A DNA stretch of 60,703 nucleotides from Erwinia sp. JUb26. GTDB taxonomy: Bacteria > Pseudomonadota > Gammaproteobacteria > Enterobacterales > Enterobacteriaceae. The notes beneath the pieces are model-generated. The model saw nothing but the letters and a program-made list of their open reading frames with translations. It was not told where the DNA came from and did not search any database. This document shows positions 48,540-59,800 of the stretch, piece after piece. The stretch spans positions 1 to 60,703 of the forward strand of contig NZ_RJVB01000003.1 in the NCBI RefSeq assembly GCF_003751505.1, in the 5' to 3' direction. Position numbers and translations under genes: made by a program. Within the stretch, counting starts at the first letter, position 1; every line of letters starts with the position of its first letter.

Positions 48540-51500
48540 CTATTGCTTGATTTTGACGCGTTCCTGGCTGGCCGGTGCGGCCTGCTGCTCGCGGTCGGCC
48601 GCAAGCTGGCGCATATCATCCCACCACTGCTGCCATTTTTCGGCCACCACCGGCGTGAAGAAGCGAGCTGCGCTGCGTGCCGCCGCTCCGCGCATGGTGC
48701 GCAGTTTGCCCGGATGCTCCAGCAGGTCGATCAGCGTGTCCGCCAGCGCCTGCTCGTTACCGTCCTCAACCAGCACGCCCGCCTTGAAGTTGCCCAGCAG
48801 GTCGCGTGGACCGTAATCGACGTTAAAGCTGACCAGCGGCGTGCTGTAGGCCAGCGCTTCCAGACCAAACAGCGAGAAACCTTCCTGATCGGAGCACAGC
48901 ACCGCGCAGCAGGCCTGGCGGTGGATGTCGGCAACATCGGCAGAGAACCCGTTGATATGGATATTCTGCGTCAGCCCCTTATCCTGAACCTGTTTAATCA
49001 AACCGGCACGCAGCGGGCCGACACCCCAGGTGTGCAGCTGGGCATCCGGCACCGCCTTCAGCACTTTCTCGAATACGCGGAGCAGCAGACCGTGACGTTT
49101 TTCCTCGGAGTAGCGGGCCATATACACCACATTTTTACTGGCCTTTTTGGTAATCTTTTTGCTCGCCTGCGGATTATCGATGTGGTTTGGAATGGTTCGC
49201 AGCCGCTGTGCCGGGAAACCGCTGCCAAGCAGCGCCTGTTGCTGTCCGTCGGTCAGCACCACCAGCTGGTCGATATTTTTTTCGCTGTCGAGTACGCGCG
49301 CATAGCCCGCCTTCAGCTTGCCATCCGCCAGTAGATGAGTGGAGTGGAACAGCGAGGTCAGCGTGCCGTTGCAGTGCAGATGCGGCGCATGGCGAATAAA
49401 TTCGCTCCACGGGCGGTTTTTATCCACCAGGAAATGCCATTCGGTTCGCGGATCCAGGCACATAATCGCCATCGCGGCGACAAATGCCGCATCGCTGCGC
49501 CAGCTTATCTTCTCGCCGTTCGGCTGGCCGACCTCTATGCTGGACAGCAGGCTGCTCTGCTGGCGCTGGGTATAGTGCTTGCGCAGAACGATACGCTGAC
49601 GGCTGTCGACGTAATCTTCGAAGCTCAGCTCGCCCTCGCGCCCCGGCAGTGCATACTGCATCACGCGCAGCGGCGCGTCTTTATCTCCGGTTGAACGTAG
49701 CAACACGCCCTGCGGGATCGCCGCCAGCGGGGCAAGCTTCTTACTATCGCACAGCGGCGACAGCCACTGATAAATGCTCATGACCTGGGTGTCTGCCGGG
49801 AGCTTACCGGCCGCCTTAAAGGTATTAACAGTTTCTTCCAGTGCCGGGTTAAACGACGAGATCAGAATGGTCGGCAGCACGCCGAGATGCTCTTTAAACA
49901 GCCTGACGCGGCGCATTGTCGCCACTTCAATGCCGTTGCCGACGTTGCGCAGGTTCTCACACAGGAACAACACGCGCGGTTCGCCTGATTTGCGCGGGCC
50001 ACCGCGCGCGGCCTGGGCCTTTGCCGCTACCGAGGCCTTCACAGCGGCCGCCTGTTCATGGGCTGGCTGACGCAGATAGTTATGGTAGGCGACATAACCT
50101 GAAAGATAGTGTTCAACATCATCGATCCTCACTCGGAAGCTGTGATGGCGTATAAAGAAGCTGCCAACAATGCGCTCGGGGTTTTTGAAGAACATCGCCA
50201 GTTCCGGCCAGAAGAAGCCGTTCAGCAGGTAGCGGGCGCGGAACTCCAGCGCCTCGTAAAATTTGTTCAGGTCGAAGTCAAACAGCAGATGGGCATGGCG
50301 TTCGTCGGCGGCCATCCGCACGATCATCTTCTGCGCCGCCATCATCAGTTCGAGCAGCGTCGGGAAGGTGGTGATGCGCGTCAGCACAAAATTCAGATAG
50401 TCGCGAACGTTATCCAGCCCGAATTTAAAATAGCGCTCTTCCGGGCGGTAAAGCGTCAGTTCGTTAACGCAGTAGCTCAACCAGTGATCGTGCGCCTGCC
50501 AGTGCTTGTTGTCGATAAAGTAGTCAAATGCGCGCTCGACGATGTCCAGCCAGCGCGGATTGCGCGTAATCCCGTACAGACGCATCAGCGCAAACGCCGC
50601 TTCTCCGTCGTAATAGATGATGCGCTGCTCCGCCTTCACCGACAGGCTGGGGTAGTTCAGCACGTGTACAAACGACTTCTTATCGGTCTGCATAAAGCCG
50701 ATACCGTTGGCCAGCCGTTCCATCTGCGCGACATAGCGCTCGTTGCCGGTCAGCTCGGTGTATTTCGCCATCGCCAGAATACAGACGGCGTTGCCGCCCA
50801 GCTTGATCTCATTCCCGGTATCCACGAGGAAATCGGCCTCGCTGCCGTCCGGCAGTTTGCGCGTGTGGATCAGCTTGCCGGTGAGGTAGCGAAGCGAGCG
50901 CTCAACCGCTTCCATCTGCTGCGGCTGCTGGCTTTTCTCCCAGCCTTCCAGCAGGGCATAGGTGGAGCTGGCGTGGCGCAGCGCGTTGTAGGAGTCGATA
51001 GGGCGGTCAAAGCAGGGGAACCAGCCGTAGTAAAACTCACCGGAGGATTTCACCTGTTCGGCCAGGAAGCTGGTGGCGCTGTCTATCACCTGAGGCAGCG
51101 TCTCGCCCGGCCAGTTGTCAATGCGACGATAGCCCGCGTTCAGCCCACGATTTTCCAGCGGCCAGGTTCCTGTACCATCGGTAAACACGCCGCTGGTGGT
51201 AAAGCACCAGAGGATCTGATCGTCACGCTGTGGCCACTGCAGCGGCTGGCCGAAACGCTGGCGGCCGTAGCTGGCCAGGTTAATCACGTTCGGCGTCGCC
51301 AGGTTTTTATTGCCTTCATACAGCACGGCGTTAGCGCACAGCTCCTGCGGCAGCATGGCGAGCGTGAACTGGCTGTCGAGCGACAGCCCGCAGCCAAAGT
51401 AGTTACGTTTGGTCTTGCCAAATTCGCGCTGTAAATCTTCCCAGCTTACCGCGCGGACCTGATCCACCACGTCAACCCGCAGCCAGAGCGGCTTACGGCT

Positions 51501-51710
51501 TTGCTTTTTATTCCAGTTTTGCAGCGCTTCCGCGCCGTCACTCCAGGCCTGTTCAAAACTGTTGCCGCTGGCAATATGGACATGCGCACGTTTATTACCG
51601 TGACAGAGACTGAAAAAGAGTACCCAGCCGGGATGACCTTCCGGCAGTGCTGTGGTCGTCACGCTTTCGGCAGAAACACGGGCTGCCTGCAATAGTTTGC
51701 TTAATGACAT
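48540..51710 (-). CDS. Large three-part glycosyltransferase, TagE/GtfA-like
   Basis: A 1056-residue cytoplasmic protein, with no signal peptide or membrane helix. Residues about 600-1040 are a GT4-type glycosyltransferase: VVYMARYSEEKRHGLLLRVFEKV, LHTWGVGP, SDQEGFSLFGLEAL (the E-x7-E region) and NVDYGPRDLLGNFKAGVLV, which recall poly(glycerol-phosphate) glucosyltransferase TagE and the adhesin glycosyltransferase GtfA. Residues about 225-560 look like an alpha/alpha-toroid (YNALRHASSTYALLEGWE, GEAAFALMRLYGITRNPRWLDIVERAFDYF). Residues 1-200 are unassigned. It is the last gene of the adhesin secretion operon, 20 bp after the adaptor gene. Inference: glycosylates the adhesin before export. Another acceptor, such as a surface polymer, is possible. 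Confidence 0.75.
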   Translation of the reverse strand: MSLSKLLQAARVSAESVTTTALPEGHPGWVLFFSLCHGNKRAHVHIASGNSFEQAWSDGAEALQNWNKKQSRKPLWLRVDVVDQVRAVSWEDLQREFGKTKRNYFGCGLSLDSQFTLAMLPQELCANAVLYEGNKNLATPNVINLASYGRQRFGQPLQWPQRDDQILWCFTTSGVFTDGTGTWPLENRGLNAGYRRIDNWPGETLPQVIDSATSFLAEQVKSSGEFYYGWFPCFDRPIDSYNALRHASSTYALLEGWEKSQQPQQMEAVERSLRYLTGKLIHTRKLPDGSEADFLVDTGNEIKLGGNAVCILAMAKYTELTGNERYVAQMERLANGIGFMQTDKKSFVHVLNYPSLSVKAEQRIIYYDGEAAFALMRLYGITRNPRWLDIVERAFDYFIDNKHWQAHDHWLSYCVNELTLYRPEERYFKFGLDNVRDYLNFVLTRITTFPTLLELMMAAQKMIVRMAADERHAHLLFDFDLNKFYEALEFRARYLLNGFFWPELAMFFKNPERIVGSFFIRHHSFRVRIDDVEHYLSGYVAYHNYLRQPAHEQAAAVKASVAAKAQAARGGPRKSGEPRVLFLCENLRNVGNGIEVATMRRVRLFKEHLGVLPTILISSFNPALEETVNTFKAAGKLPADTQVMSIYQWLSPLCDSKKLAPLAAIPQGVLLRSTGDKDAPLRVMQYALPGREGELSFEDYVDSRQRIVLRKHYTQRQQSSLLSSIEVGQPNGEKISWRSDAAFVAAMAIMCLDPRTEWHFLVDKNRPWSEFIRHAPHLHCNGTLTSLFHSTHLLADGKLKAGYARVLDSEKNIDQLVVLTDGQQQALLGSGFPAQRLRTIPNHIDNPQASKKITKKASKNVVYMARYSEEKRHGLLLRVFEKVLKAVPDAQLHTWGVGPLRAGLIKQVQDKGLTQNIHINGFSADVADIHRQACCAVLCSDQEGFSLFGLEALAYSTPLVSFNVDYGPRDLLGNFKAGVLVEDGNEQALADTLIDLLEHPGKLRTMRGAAARSAARFFTPVVAEKWQQWWDDMRQLAADREQQAAPASQERVKIKQ

Positions 51711-51730
51711 CTCATCTCCTCCAGAGACTA

Positions 51731-52990
51731 TTAACGCTCTCTGAGCGCTTCTTTTGCTCGGTTAAACGGTTTAAAGAGGTAATCCATCACGGTTTTCTCG
51801 CCGGTTTTAATATCCACCGAAGCGATCATTCCCGGAGAAATGGAGAAGCGTTTGCCATTTTTATTCTGCAAATAGTCGACATCCGTGCGGATAAATACGC
51901 GGTAGTAGTAAATCTCCGGTTTCACTTCGTCCTGGATGGTATCCGGCGAAATCGTCTCAACCACGCCGTGCAGCCCGCCATAAATGGCGTAGTCATAGGC
52001 GCTGATCTTGACCAGGGCATTCTGGCCAGGGTGGATAAACGCGATATCGCGCGGCGACAGGCGGGCTTCGATCAGCAGACGATCGTCAACCGGCACAATC
52101 TCCATCAGATCGCCGTTAGGGGGGATAACGCCACCGATGGTATTCACTTTGATATTTTTGACGATGCCGCGCACCGGCGAACGCACGGTCAGGCGTTCCA
52201 CTGAATCAGAACGGCCCTTGATCACTTCCGCCAGCGAGTCGGCTTCCGCATTGGCCTTCGCCATCTCTTCCCGCGCCTGCACGTAGTATTGCGAACGCAG
52301 ATCGGTCAACTTCAGGTCAAGGTCCGCTTTCTGACGGCGCAGGCGCAGCACTTCCACGTTACTGGCTGCGCCGGTGGTGGCCAGACGTTCGGTGATCTGC
52401 AGCTCGCGTTTCACCAGGTCCAGCGCTTCATTGATTTGTGTTTCTGACCCTTTCAGCTGGGCTCGGCGGGTGTTATACAGACGGGTTTCCGTGGCTCTCA
52501 GTGACTCAAACTTATCCAGCTCGGCCGGGAAGGTCAGCGGCAGGTCGTTCACTTCCGCCGTCAGGCGTGAGGCCGAGGCCAGTGCAGCCCGGTAGCGCGC
52601 CGCGCTTTCACCGACGTTGGACTGCGAGCGGGTCGGGTCCATCCACGCCACGATCTGACCTGCTTCCACTTTGGAGCCTTCGCGCACGTTCAGGCCGCCG
52701 AGGATGCCGCCGTCCAGCGACTGCAGTACCTGCTCGCGGGTGCTGGGGATCACCTTACCGGCACCGTTAGACACTTCGTCCAGCGTGCCAAACCAGGCCC
52801 AGACGGCAATCACTGCCAGCAGCAGGGCAGTGATCCACACAATCCGCGTGGAGCTGGACAGTTTAACTTCATCACTATCCGCATTATCGATGTCGTCCGC
52901 CAGGGTAATGCTGGCGCCGTTATAGACCGGCTGCACCGGGAGTTTATTACCATCCAGGGTGATCGGCAGATCAGGCAAATTTGTTTTCAT
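51731..52990 (-). CDS. Type I secretion membrane-fusion (HlyD-family) adaptor
   Basis: A 419-residue periplasmic adaptor with one N-terminal membrane helix (IVWITALLLAVIAVWAWFGTLDEV near residue 50). A biotinyl-lipoyl-like half motif (GLNVREGSKVEAGQIVAWMDPTRSQ near 100) precedes a long alpha-helical hairpin (130-280) and a beta-barrel with RLSPRDIAFIHPGQNALVKISAYDY. It is LapC-like and bridges the ABC exporter and the TolC-type channel. It overlaps the upstream exporter gene by 20 bp. Confidence 0.93.
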   Translation of the reverse strand: MKTNLPDLPITLDGNKLPVQPVYNGASITLADDIDNADSDEVKLSSSTRIVWITALLLAVIAVWAWFGTLDEVSNGAGKVIPSTREQVLQSLDGGILGGLNVREGSKVEAGQIVAWMDPTRSQSNVGESAARYRAALASASRLTAEVNDLPLTFPAELDKFESLRATETRLYNTRRAQLKGSETQINEALDLVKRELQITERLATTGAASNVEVLRLRRQKADLDLKLTDLRSQYYVQAREEMAKANAEADSLAEVIKGRSDSVERLTVRSPVRGIVKNIKVNTIGGVIPPNGDLMEIVPVDDRLLIEARLSPRDIAFIHPGQNALVKISAYDYAIYGGLHGVVETISPDTIQDEVKPEIYYYRVFIRTDVDYLQNKNGKRFSISPGMIASVDIKTGEKTVMDYLFKPFNRAKEALRER

Positions 52991-55169
52991 CGCTGACCTC
53001 CAGGGTGCGTTTTTTATCTTCGGCGCGATTCATCGCTTTATCCTTCGGCGCGTCCATCACCAGCGCACCATCTTTCAATACCAGCACGCGATCGGCCAGC
53101 TCCAGCACTGCGGCGCGATGGGTGGCAATAATCAGCGTACGACCGGCCAGCCAGCCGCTCAGCCGCTGCAGGAAGTCGCGTTCGGTGTGTTCATCCAGCG
53201 AGGCGGTGGGTTCATCCAGCAGCACGATATTCGGGTCGCGCAGCAGCATACGCGCCAGCAGAACGGACTGACGCTGCCCGCCGGAAAGCCCGAGGCCGCC
53301 TTCCATAATCTGGTGCTCCAGCCCCAGCGGCAGGCGTTTGATAAAGTCGGCCGCTCCGCATACCTCCAGAACAGCGAAGATATCTTCATCGCGGGCGTGT
53401 GGGGCACCCATCGTCAGGTTATCGCGCAGCGTGCCGTGGAACATGCGGGCGTTCTGGGTCAGCAGGCCAATATTGCGTCGCAGATCCGCCACGTCGATAT
53501 GCGGCAGGCTGAGGTTATCCAGCCGCAGCTCGCCGTCCACCAACTCCACGCCACCGGACAGCGCCTGCAGGAAGGTGGACTTACCGGCGCCGTTGCGGCC
53601 CAGTACGGCGATACGTTCGCCACGGCGGATATCCAGCTTGTTCACCCGCAGCGGGATTTGATTAGATTCCAGGTCATAGCGGAACACCGCCGAGCGAATA
53701 TAGTAATCACCGTAGAGGGTGGCGCAGTGCACGCGCGCTTCATCACCGCCGTTTTCGACCGGCAGCTGCATGATGTTATCCAGGCCGTCCTTCGCCGCTT
53801 TCACCTGCTGCCAGCGTGCCAGCACGCCGCACAGGCTGGTCATTGGGGCAATCATGCGTGAAGAGAGCATCGACGCGGCCACCACCGCACCGGTGGTAAT
53901 ATCGCCGTTGATCACCAGCGGTGCGCCGATCATCACCACGGTGGCGTATACCAGGCTCTGAACGGTCATCCCCCAGCTGATCAGTCCCTGAGTCAGGCGA
54001 CGGGTCGCCATGCCGGACTGCGCGGTAATCTGAATGTAGCTATTCCACTGCTGCTGGAAGCGCTGCTCCGCCTGCATCAGCTTGATATCTTCCAGACCCT
54101 GCAGACTCTCCACCAGGATGGCGTTGCGCAGGGTGGTTTCCATCGTGGCCTGGCGTGCCAGCCGGGCCAGCTTTTTCTGTAACAGCAGGCCGGGGACCAG
54201 CATCAACACCGTCGCCACCGGGGCGATCCACGACAGATACGGCGAAATCACGATCAGCACGCCCATAAATAGCAGGAAGAACGGCATATCGACGATGGCA
54301 GACACGGTGGTCGAGGTGACCATTTCACGCACCTGTTCCAGCTCGCGCACCTGGGAAATAAAGCTGCCGGTGGAGCGGGGGACCGCACTGTTACGCAGGC
54401 GCAGCGCGTGGCCGAATACCCGGTCAGAGACGCGCAGGTCGGCGCGTTTGCCGAGGATATCGGTGACGTGCCCGCGGGCGAGCCGCATGATGAACGAGAA
54501 GATAATGGCGATCATCACGCCGCCGAACAGCACGTACAGCGTCGGGTAGGACTGCGCCGGGATCACCCGATCATACACCTGCATCGAGAAGATAATCCCG
54601 GACAGCGCCATCACGTTGATGATCAGCGACGCCAGCATCACGTACCAGTACGGGCGGATGTCGCGCATCACCAGATTGCGCAGCCAGTTTGGCGTATATT
54701 CCGCCAGATAGCGGTCGGCACGGATATCTTTCACCGCGGCAACCGGACGGAAGGCGGCAATATGGCTGATGTCCGGCAGCAGCTCGGAGAAAGAGAGCTG
54801 CGTGACCAGCTGGGCATCGCTGATAAAGCTGACCCCGATACCGTCTTTGCCGTCGTAGGTTTCAATAATCCCCACCTGGCCGTCATTCAGCTGGATCACC
54901 AGCGGCAGTCGCCAGCTGTTGATCTCGCTGTCTTCGGTGTTCAGCAACCGGCCTGACAGCCCGGCCTGGCGGCCGAGGTTCTGAATAATGGCCGCTAACG
55001 GTTTATCCTGCTGCCAACTGGCGGCGGCCTGCAGACCGCCGGGGGAGAATTCCAGCCGATAGTGCCTGGCGATATGGCCAATGGCGGTTACCCAGTCGTG
55101 AAGATGGCTTGTCTTATTGTTGTTCTCGCCGTTATCGGGTTCGAGAGGTTCCTGGTGCAGCTGACTCAT
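52971..55169 (-). CDS. Type I secretion ABC exporter, LapB-like
   Basis: A 732-residue fused permease/ATPase. Residues about 25-145 are a C39-like domain without a catalytic Cys, as in exporters of RTX and LapA-type substrates that are not N-terminally processed. Membrane helices lie at 175-450. The ATPase (495-725) has Walker A VLGRNGAGKSTFLQAL, signature GLSGGQRQSVLLARMLL and Walker B NIVLLDEPTASLDEH. Its start overlaps the stop of the TolC-type gene (ATGA), and it feeds into the adaptor gene. Confidence 0.95.
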   Translation of the reverse strand: MSQLHQEPLEPDNGENNNKTSHLHDWVTAIGHIARHYRLEFSPGGLQAAASWQQDKPLAAIIQNLGRQAGLSGRLLNTEDSEINSWRLPLVIQLNDGQVGIIETYDGKDGIGVSFISDAQLVTQLSFSELLPDISHIAAFRPVAAVKDIRADRYLAEYTPNWLRNLVMRDIRPYWYVMLASLIINVMALSGIIFSMQVYDRVIPAQSYPTLYVLFGGVMIAIIFSFIMRLARGHVTDILGKRADLRVSDRVFGHALRLRNSAVPRSTGSFISQVRELEQVREMVTSTTVSAIVDMPFFLLFMGVLIVISPYLSWIAPVATVLMLVPGLLLQKKLARLARQATMETTLRNAILVESLQGLEDIKLMQAEQRFQQQWNSYIQITAQSGMATRRLTQGLISWGMTVQSLVYATVVMIGAPLVINGDITTGAVVAASMLSSRMIAPMTSLCGVLARWQQVKAAKDGLDNIMQLPVENGGDEARVHCATLYGDYYIRSAVFRYDLESNQIPLRVNKLDIRRGERIAVLGRNGAGKSTFLQALSGGVELVDGELRLDNLSLPHIDVADLRRNIGLLTQNARMFHGTLRDNLTMGAPHARDEDIFAVLEVCGAADFIKRLPLGLEHQIMEGGLGLSGGQRQSVLLARMLLRDPNIVLLDEPTASLDEHTERDFLQRLSGWLAGRTLIIATHRAAVLELADRVLVLKDGALVMDAPKDKAMNRAEDKKRTLEVSDENKFA

Positions 55170-56599
55170 GGTTGGATCTCCACCTGCTGGATCTTCTGGT
55201 TATCCAGGGCAAAAGCATTGCGGATATGCCCCGTGCTGTACAGACAGTCCAGCTGCAGGGTACGGAGCTGGGCGATGGTTTGCTGCTCGGTAAAACGGGA
55301 CTGATAAATTTCCTGCTCGGCGTTCAGCACGTCGAGAAGCTGGCGGGTGCCCAGCTGCAGATACTGCTGTTGATACAGCTCGCGGGTTTTTTCACCGAGC
55401 GCCTGCTGGCGGGCCTGAATGGCCAGGGTGGTGCTGAGGCTCATCGACTCGTTCTGCGAAGCGCTGAGCTGCTGCCGCGCGTCCAGACGCGCCGACTGCA
55501 CCATGGCGTTGGCGGCTTCGAGGGTATGCACGGCGGCGTTACGCTGCGCATCCAGCCCGCCGCCCTGATACAGCGGCATCTGCACGCGGACATAGGCCGA
55601 ATACTGCGTGCGGTCCAGAGTCTGGTGGTTGGCGTAGCGATCGTTGAGGTAGTGGGTGACTTCCGGCTCCAGGGAGATGGTCGGCATCCGCTGGGCATTG
55701 GCATAATCCAGCTGGGCCTGCGCCTGATTGGCCTGCGCCCACGCGGCCAGCACGGAAGGGATTAAGCGATCGTCAACCTGGGTGACTTCACAGGCTTTGC
55801 CGAGTTTGGGCGGGAAGTCGTTGGTGACTTTATTCACCGCCTTCCAGCCGAGGTAGGTGGCCAGCGTTGCGCGCCAGCGGTCAAGGTTCGCGCGATACTG
55901 CATCAGCGTGGCGCGCGCGCCTTCAATACGGGTGTTGGTCTGTACCACGTCCGACAGCGAGCTGGCTCCCTGATCGTTACGCTCGCGGGCCAGGCCGCCA
56001 ATGGTGTTCAACGAATCCAGCTGCGCCTGCGCGATAGCAACCAGCTCCTGATATCCCTGAACCTGTACTAATGCAGCGGCTGTATCATGAGCAACCTTGT
56101 CGATGCTCACCAATACCTGGGCCTGCTGTTGCGCCACGCCGGCATTCGCAGAACGCACAGAGCTGGAGACTTTACCGAAGTCATACAGCATCTGGGAAAG
56201 CGAAAGGACCAGCGACGGGCTGTAACCGTGTCCACTATATGTGTTGGTAATACCGTTATTCATGCCACCGCTAATTTGCGGGTAGTACTTGGAACGGGCG
56301 TAATTCACCTGTTCGGACTGTTCAAACAATTTCCCGACCTGTTCACTAATTGACGGATGCCACTGCACCGCGCGTTGAACCGCCTTGTTGATATCCAGCG
56401 GCTGGTTGGTGTTTTCGATAATGGGTTCGGTGACTTCGCCGTTCAGGCTGGGTAATTCTTGTTGACTAACCAGATATTGTGCGCTGATGCGCGAGGGAGC
56501 GTCTTCATCCAGCTCTTCGGCCTGTGCCGGAGCCAGCGGAAATAAAACACCGGTCAGCATGAGTAAGCCTGCCGTACTGCGTTTTAGGAGATGAATCAT
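55166..56599 (-). CDS. TolC-family outer-membrane channel of the type I system
   Basis: A 477-residue outer-membrane efflux protein from ATG 56599, chosen because it gives a signal peptide (MIHLLKRSTAGLLMLTGVLFPLAPAQAEE). The frame is open 61 codons further up, without a family match. Two OEP repeats cover about residues 75-270 and 280-465, with typical long Ala/Gln-rich helices (NAGVAQQQAQVLVSIDKVAHDTAAALVQVQGYQELV). LapE/AggA-like. Lies 218 bp after the adhesin gene. Confidence 0.92.
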   Translation of the reverse strand: MIHLLKRSTAGLLMLTGVLFPLAPAQAEELDEDAPSRISAQYLVSQQELPSLNGEVTEPIIENTNQPLDINKAVQRAVQWHPSISEQVGKLFEQSEQVNYARSKYYPQISGGMNNGITNTYSGHGYSPSLVLSLSQMLYDFGKVSSSVRSANAGVAQQQAQVLVSIDKVAHDTAAALVQVQGYQELVAIAQAQLDSLNTIGGLARERNDQGASSLSDVVQTNTRIEGARATLMQYRANLDRWRATLATYLGWKAVNKVTNDFPPKLGKACEVTQVDDRLIPSVLAAWAQANQAQAQLDYANAQRMPTISLEPEVTHYLNDRYANHQTLDRTQYSAYVRVQMPLYQGGGLDAQRNAAVHTLEAANAMVQSARLDARQQLSASQNESMSLSTTLAIQARQQALGEKTRELYQQQYLQLGTRQLLDVLNAEQEIYQSRFTEQQTIAQLRTLQLDCLYSTGHIRNAFALDNQKIQQVEIQP

Positions 56600-56817
56600 A
56601 GAAATACTTTTTCCTGTTCGCTGTTGCTGCTCTCTTACATGCTTCACCCGTCTGCGGGGTTTTACTGTTGTAACATTTAACAATCCGCGTACTCCTTCAG
56701 GCAAACCGTAACAGGAAGCGGGGGTGCGGCAGCCCTTGGCTACACTACCCCCGTTAGTCAATAACGTTACATTTGTTGGCACTTCCCTGTGCCACTGAAA
56801 AATCCCTCAAACATTAG

Positions 56818-59800
56818 TTACACGGAAGTATTGTGCTGTTGCAGCAATTCGTCCAGGGTAACGGTCACATTTTCGAGAGTAATCAGTTCAGTTGAGTCGT
56901 ACTGCGTTCCTGCACCGTCACGGTCAATCGACACCACGGTATTGCCGTCGTCGGTATGTTCTACCGAGACGTAGTTACCAATGGTGGCGGCCGAACCGTC
57001 CCAGCCCTGCAGCAGTTCACTGACATCGATGTGGTCTTCGCCGACGGTGAAGTCGGTCCAGGTATCATCACCGTTGCCGCCGGTGGCATCCGCATTATCC
57101 AGCAGGTGGTAAACCACCGTGTCTGCCCCGTCACCCAGAGTGAAGGTGTCGTTGTAGGCACTGCCGGAAACAGAGTCATCTTCACTGGTGCCAGTGACCG
57201 TTGGTGCCAGGTCAATGGTCAGTGAATTCAGCGTGATTGAGCCGTCGGTTTCGACCAGCGAGTACGAGAACACTTCTTTAGAAGTGATATCGGCCGCGGT
57301 GATACCTTCGTTCAATTCATAGCTGTACGTACCGTCAGCGCTGATGGTCAGCGTGCCGTACAGGCCATCCACCGAGGTCGACGCCGTACCGTCATCAGTC
57401 AGACTGATACCATCGATATTCAGCGTAGCGCCGGTATGCGAAGTGGTATCACCATCGTGCACGTTGCCGTGAACGGTGCCGGAGGCTTCAGCATCAGTAT
57501 CGAAGGATTCCACCGCCATCAGTGCACTGAACGTATTCACGCCGTTATGCAGCGTGATGGTCAGCGTTGAGCCCGTCGTCACGTTATGTGAATCAACCAC
57601 CTGATAGGTGAAGGACGTTGTGGTTGGCAACGAATTCACTTTCAGGTTGGCCGCCAGGGTGAAGGTGTAATCCCCCGCTGCGTTGATGGACAGCGAGCCG
57701 TACGCATTGGTGATGGTGGTCAGACCCGATGTCGCGATCGTTGTACCGTTCACCGTGGAGACATGCGTGCCTGTTGGAATTTCACCAGTGGAGGAGCTGG
57801 TGTCATTGGCTAACAGGTGGCCTGTGGTACTGGTGCTGTTGGTCAGCAACGTCGTGGTGAGGTCGGTTGCTGCATTGACGCTCAGGGTGCTGGTGCTAAC
57901 CGCACTGACACCTGTCTTGTTCAACACCACAACATAGGACCCTGCCGTGTTAATGGTGAAGGTATGCGAACCTGAGGTCGGTGTCAGACCAATCAGTATC
58001 TGGTAGAGCTGTCCAGTCTGAACCCGTGTTAACGAACCGTTGGCGTTAATCTGGTACACATACGCCGAAACGGTTGTTAAAAGTTCAGCCCCACTAACAC
58101 CGCCGGTTACGGTAAAGGTCCGGGATTCGCCCGTACCCACGGTGAACTGCAGCTGCGGGTTGCTGCCAAGTAGCGTGATGTTAAGCAGATTATCCCCGAG
58201 ACCGGCGGTCACCAAGGCGGTCTTAGTATCCGAACCAATCGCCGTGGACTGAACGCTTCCCGTGTGGGTCAGGAAGTCCACCTCACCGGTATCCGGCTTC
58301 GCCGTCACGATGATCGCTGACTTGACCTGCGTTCCGAGTGATTCATTACCCGTCGGATCCTTCAGCGTTACTGTCAGCTGCGTACCCGTGGTCTGCGGCG
58401 TGTTCAGCGTCACGGTAAAGGTACCGTTCTGTCCGACCGTGATGTTGGCCGGGCTGATGGTATTTCCGTTGGCATCCTTAACCGTCACGGTGGAACCGAC
58501 TTCACCTGAACCGGTAATCACCGTACCTGCTGCGTTGATAGCCAGATCGGTCGGTGCGGTAGGTGCCGTGGTGTCATGCGCGGTAACCGGTGCAGTCGGC
58601 GATGGGTTATTCGCCGCATCGGTCTGCTGCACGGTAAGCGCCTGGCCGTTGGTCTGCGCGGTGGTCAGATTGACGGTGAAGCTGCCGTCTGCCGCCACGA
58701 CAGTACCTGCCACGCTGATCACGTTGCCATTGGCATCACGCACGGTAACTCTCGCACCTGGTTCACCGGAACCGGTGATAGTCAGACCGTCATTGGAGAC
58801 GTTCAGACCGGTAGGAGCAATCGGAGGCGTGGTGTCGCCTGCAGTAACCGGTGCAGTCGGTGACGGGTTATTCGCCGCATCGGTCTGCTGCACGGTAAGC
58901 GCCTGGCCGTTGGTCTGCGCGGTGGTCAGATTGACGGTGAAGCTGCCGTCTGCCGCCACAACAGTGCCTGCCACGCTGATCACGTTGCCGTTGGCATCAC
59001 GCACGGTAATACGCGCACCCGGCTCACCGGTGCCGGTGATGTGCAGGCCGTCAACTGCAACGGTCAGGCCGGTCGGTGCCAGTGGAGCTGTGGTATCGCC
59101 TGCGTTAACCGGTGCAGTTGGTGACGGGTTATTCGCCGCATCAGTCTGCTGTACGGTAAGCGCCTGGCCGTTGGTCTGCGCGGTGGTCAGATTGACGGTG
59201 AAGCTGCCGTCTGCCGCCACAACAGTGCCTGCCACGCTGATCACGTTGCCGTTGGCATCACGCACGGTAATACGCGCGCCCGGCTCACCGGAACCGGTGA
59301 TGGTCAGGCCGTCAACTGCAACGGTCAGGCCGGTCGGTGCCAGTGGAGGTGTGGTATCGCCTGCGTTAACAGTAACCGGCGTAGAGCTATTGTTGCCGCC
59401 GTCGGTCTGGGTCACGGACAGTGCCTGGCCATTGGTCTGAGCGGTGGTCAGATTGACGGTGAAGCTGCCATCTGCCGCCACGACAGTCCCTGCCACACTG
59501 ATCACGTTGCCGTTGGCATCGCGTACGGTGATACTTGCACCAGGTTCCCCGGTACCGCTTAAGGTCAGGCCGTTAGCCGCTACGCTCAGATCGTCAACCG
59601 CTGCCGGTGGCGTGGTGTCGCCCGCGTCTACGGTAACCGGTGTGGAGCTGTTGTTCCCACCGTCGATCTGGGTGACGGAGAGTTCCTGTCCGTTGGTCTG
59701 CGCGGTGGTCAGATTGACGGTGAAGCTGCCGTCTGCCGCTACCACAGTGCCCGGAATGCTGATGACGGTACCGTTGGCATCACGCACGGTGATCGCCGCA

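Noticed and set aside
50109..51434. 441-codon plus-strand frame opposite the glycosyltransferase gene
   Set aside because: No recognisable protein features or ribosome site; it is the complement of a gene with strong domain evidence and tight operon spacing.
58262..59440. Long plus-strand open frame opposite the adhesin repeats
   Set aside because: It mirrors the 261-bp repeat, is made of repeated Val/Ala-rich stretches, and lies wholly antisense to a well-supported gene. Frame openness follows from the repeat's codon use.
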